A stretch of 7,123 bases of DNA, taken from Acholeplasmataceae bacterium UBA5617 (GTDB taxonomy: Bacteria > Bacillota_I > Bacilli_A > Acholeplasmatales > Acholeplasmataceae). Under the pieces are notes generated by a model. That model made no database searches, was not told the origin of the DNA, and saw only the letters and a list, made by a program, of their open reading frames with translations. The DNA lies in contig DIKN01000077.1 in assembly GCA_002424575.1 (NCBI GenBank), positions 1-7,123 of the forward strand. The letters are read 5' to 3'. Position numbers and translations under genes: made by a program. Position 1 is the first letter of the stretch, and each line of letters opens with the position of its first letter. Below are positions 5,298 to 7,123 of this stretch, piece after piece.

Positions 5298-6861
5298 AAT
5301 TCACCGGAATCCTCCCTTCCATTTGAAGTTGACCCTTCAAATAAGATAATAGGACACGTACTGAATTGGGCGTGTACTCATATAAACAAACATAGTTTTG
5401 AATATGCTTTGTATAAAACAAATCATAGGGATTTCTCATCGCAATCACGTGAAGTTCAACACCTGTTTGTGCAATTTCATTGATCAATCTGATTTGAGAG
5501 GGATAGATGTTGGCATTATAAGATGTGATGATCACTTGCTTTTTATGTTTGACTTTATCGAGTACACCCACGATATCCTCATCGCTTGGATTGATGGACA
5601 TCGCGTGTGTCTCAAGCCCTGGAAGTTCACGTTTGATGTGACTGATGATGTCGTATAACCCATCGGTGTCATCGGCTTGTGTGGTCGCCTTTGGAAGAAC
5701 ACCAATAAAGAGTCCATGATCCTTCAAAACAAGAGGTTGACCTTTAACAAGGGTTGCTGCTCTTCGGACAACATCATAACTTTTATTCTTTGTTTCTTGA
5801 TTCTCAATGACGTGTTTAATCGCTTCATAAGGCGAATTTAAATTGACTTGTTTTAATCCTTCTTTATATTTCAAAACGCGTAAAACACGTTCATCTAACG
5901 TTTCATCAGAGAGTTCTTGTGTGTCTAAAGCTTTCTTTATGCGGACTGCAGCTTCTTTTTGAAGGGGTTCAGAGTGACAAATGCACACGAGATTTGCACC
6001 TGCTTGAATCGCCATCAGCGAGGCTTCGACCGTACCATAATGATCTTGTACGGCCTTCATTTCCATACCGTCGGTGACAATCAGTCCTTCAAAACCGAGT
6101 GTCTCTCTCAAGAAACCTGTCAAACATGACTTAGAGAGTGTCGTTGGTCTTCCATCTTCAGTAAATGCGGGAAAATCGATATGTGAACTCATCAGTGCTG
6201 CAATGCCTTCTTGGATGGCTTTTTTAAAGGGTACGAGTTCAACAGATTCTAGACGTTTTAGAGGATAATCCACCTTGGGTAATGCGAGGTGGGAGTCTAA
6301 ATATGTATCACCATGGCCGGGAAAGTGTTTTCCTGTTGCGAGCACATGTTGTTGCAAACCTTTCATGAATGAGATCCCATATTCTGCGACCCTGTTTGGG
6401 TCATCGCTATATGAGCGAACGCCTATGACGGGATTTTTGGGATTGTTATTCACATCAAGAACAGGTGCTAAATTCATGTTGATCCCAAGGGCGTGAAGTT
6501 CTTGTCCCATCAGGTTGCCCATTTGATACGCATCATCAAGACGATTGCTTGCTGATAATGTCATCGCACCTGGAAAGAATGTTGCTCCATGAAAAATTCG
6601 GGTAACCATTCCGCCTTCTTGGTCAATGGAGATGAGTAAAGGAATGCCCAATTCAGCCATGGCAAGTTTTTGCAGACTTTGAGTGAGTTCATAGAGTTGT
6701 TTGGGGTTTTGTGCGTTTCGTGCAAACAAAATGATGTTTCCAACTTTGTATGTTTTTATCAGCGAAATCGCATGATCTGTGATGGTTGTTCCATCAATAC
6801 CAAACATCAACAGTTGCCCGATCTTTTCTTCAGTTGTTAATCGTTGGATGTCATACTTCAT
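5290..6861 (-). CDS. nagZ: Beta-N-acetylhexosaminidase, glycoside hydrolase family 3
   Basis: This 523-residue exo-beta-N-acetylglucosaminidase removes GlcNAc from muropeptide-derived GlcNAc-MurNAc. The N-terminal TIM barrel (about 1-335) shows SIDQEGGMVTRI (78-89), the NagZ signature GKHFPGHGDTYLDSH (177-191) with the acid/base pair Asp189-His191, and the nucleophile Asp264 in IVTDGMEM (261-268). A C-terminal alpha/beta domain (about 345-523) makes it the two-domain Gram-positive type, larger than the 340-residue E. coli NagZ. It has no signal peptide or lipobox (it starts MKYDIQRLTTEEKIGQLL), unlike exported Bacillus subtilis NagZ, so it should act in the cytosol on imported fragments. The ATG at 6861 has AAGGAG 13 nt upstream, a long but usable spacing inside the namZ end. 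It overlaps namZ by 11 nt and the kinase gene by 8 nt. Confidence 0.95.
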   Translation of the reverse strand: MKYDIQRLTTEEKIGQLLMFGIDGTTITDHAISLIKTYKVGNIILFARNAQNPKQLYELTQSLQKLAMAELGIPLLISIDQEGGMVTRIFHGATFFPGAMTLSASNRLDDAYQMGNLMGQELHALGINMNLAPVLDVNNNPKNPVIGVRSYSDDPNRVAEYGISFMKGLQQHVLATGKHFPGHGDTYLDSHLALPKVDYPLKRLESVELVPFKKAIQEGIAALMSSHIDFPAFTEDGRPTTLSKSCLTGFLRETLGFEGLIVTDGMEMKAVQDHYGTVEASLMAIQAGANLVCICHSEPLQKEAAVRIKKALDTQELSDETLDERVLRVLKYKEGLKQVNLNSPYEAIKHVIENQETKNKSYDVVRRAATLVKGQPLVLKDHGLFIGVLPKATTQADDTDGLYDIISHIKRELPGLETHAMSINPSDEDIVGVLDKVKHKKQVIITSYNANIYPSQIRLINEIAQTGVELHVIAMRNPYDLFYTKHIQNYVCLYEYTPNSVRVLLSYLKGQLQMEGRIPVNYE

Positions 6862-7123
6862 AGAGATGGTAATGCTCCTTTATGCGTTGAAACTTGTCTT
6901 CATCGTGTTTCAACTTTTGTCGAATGGCTTCAAGTCCAATCGTGTCGTGCTGTAAAAATTGATCGCCTACAAGCAGTTGAATGAAGGGGTGTGACCCTTC
7001 ACGAAACGGTGGTAATACTTCAAACTCAGGATGTATTGTTTCAATGATTTTGTAGAGTGCCATACCCGCGAAAACGAGTTCAGCTTGTTGGTCATCGGTC
7101 ACAACACATTCAACACCGTTACA
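6851..7123 (-). CDS. namZ: DUF1343 / NamZ-type exo-beta-N-acetylmuramidase, C-terminal part (5' end outside window)
   Basis: The frame is open to the window edge, giving the last 90 residues of a longer protein; the GTG at 7102 is internal, not the start, because the same frame continues upstream as CNGVECVV. The fragment matches the end of DUF1343 proteins (Bacillus YbbC/NamZ, glycoside hydrolase family 171): a CxGV...VTD strand, a helix with MALYKII, then the tell-tale HPEFEVLPPF, IQLLVGDQF, and a final helix ending EDKFQRIKEHYHLYEV, which parallels the family's typical ending (F..R..YLLY). NamZ releases MurNAc from the non-reducing end of peptidoglycan fragments, complementing NagZ, which removes GlcNAc. 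The two genes are also neighbours in B. subtilis (ybbC-nagZ). Whether this copy is exported cannot be judged without its N-terminus. It overlaps nagZ by 11 nt. The call rests on pattern recognition of the C-terminus only. Confidence 0.75.
   Translation of the reverse strand, partial: CNGVECVVTDDQQAELVFAGMALYKIIETIHPEFEVLPPFREGSHPFIQLLVGDQFLQHDTIGLEAIRQKLKHDEDKFQRIKEHYHLYEV

Larger units (their letters stand above)
2748..7123 (-). other. Peptidoglycan sugar recycling operon namZ-nagZ-kinase-murQ-nagB
   Basis: Five same-strand genes are packed with overlaps of 11, 8 and 7 nt and one gap of 4 nt; no promoter-sized space exists between them, so one mRNA starting beyond 7123 is expected. The gene order follows the pathway: glycan trimming, sugar phosphorylation, ether cleavage, deamination. 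GlcNAc-6-phosphate deacetylase (nagA), a transporter and a regulator are absent from the visible part. Confidence 0.85.

Noticed and set aside
4896..6496. Several plus-strand ORFs of 62-86 codons antisense to the recycling genes
   Set aside because: They lie opposite well-supported nagZ and kinase coding sequence, encode cysteine- and histidine-rich nonsense, and lack ribosome sites or conservation signals.
7100..7102. GTG at 7102 as the start of a small 83-residue gene
   Set aside because: The same frame stays open to the window edge and the upstream residues (CNGVECV) fit the DUF1343 C-terminal domain, so this is a truncated larger gene.

Overview
The window reads as chromosomal DNA of a low-GC Gram-positive bacterium (Bacillota). 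The support is AT-rich spacers, AGGAGG-like ribosome sites, TTGACA/TATAAT promoters, T-tailed hairpin terminators, the short Gram-positive form of NagB, and a clostridial-type 2[4Fe-4S] ferredoxin that points to anaerobic or fermentative life. TGA is used as a stop and TGG for Trp, so the standard code applies. Murein-recycling genes argue against a wall-less mollicute. An Erysipelotrichia-like host is possible, but that is only an impression.

Layout. Positions 1-264 (+) hold the end of an NADPH-dependent FMN reductase gene. A promoter at 337-364 drives a small ferredoxin gene (390-557, +). A two-way terminator at 575-595 separates it from a convergent two-gene unit on the minus strand: a TerB-like double-repeat protein (1016-1777) followed by a small lipoprotein (605-1006). 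Upstream of that unit is an apparent structured RNA gene (about 1994-1822, minus) with its own promoter, a perfect 15-bp closing stem and a terminator; it resembles 6S RNA in size and outline. Next is an uncharacterised, highly charged protein with eleven KPY-containing repeats (2051-2674, minus), with a strong promoter but almost no leader.

The right 60% (2748-7123, minus) is one tight operon for peptidoglycan sugar recycling: namZ (partial) - nagZ - BadF/MurK-type kinase - murQ - nagB. The first four genes overlap by 11, 8 and 7 nt, and nagB follows murQ after 4 nt. The inferred route is: NamZ and NagZ free MurNAc and GlcNAc from muropeptide glycans, the kinase phosphorylates the sugars at C6, MurQ turns MurNAc-6-P into GlcNAc-6-P plus D-lactate, and NagB turns GlcN-6-P into fructose-6-P plus ammonia. 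The deacetylase NagA, needed between MurQ and NagB, is not in the window. No mobile elements, CRISPR arrays, tRNA or rRNA genes were seen. The least explained items are the structured RNA, the KPY-repeat protein and the TerB-like/lipoprotein pair.
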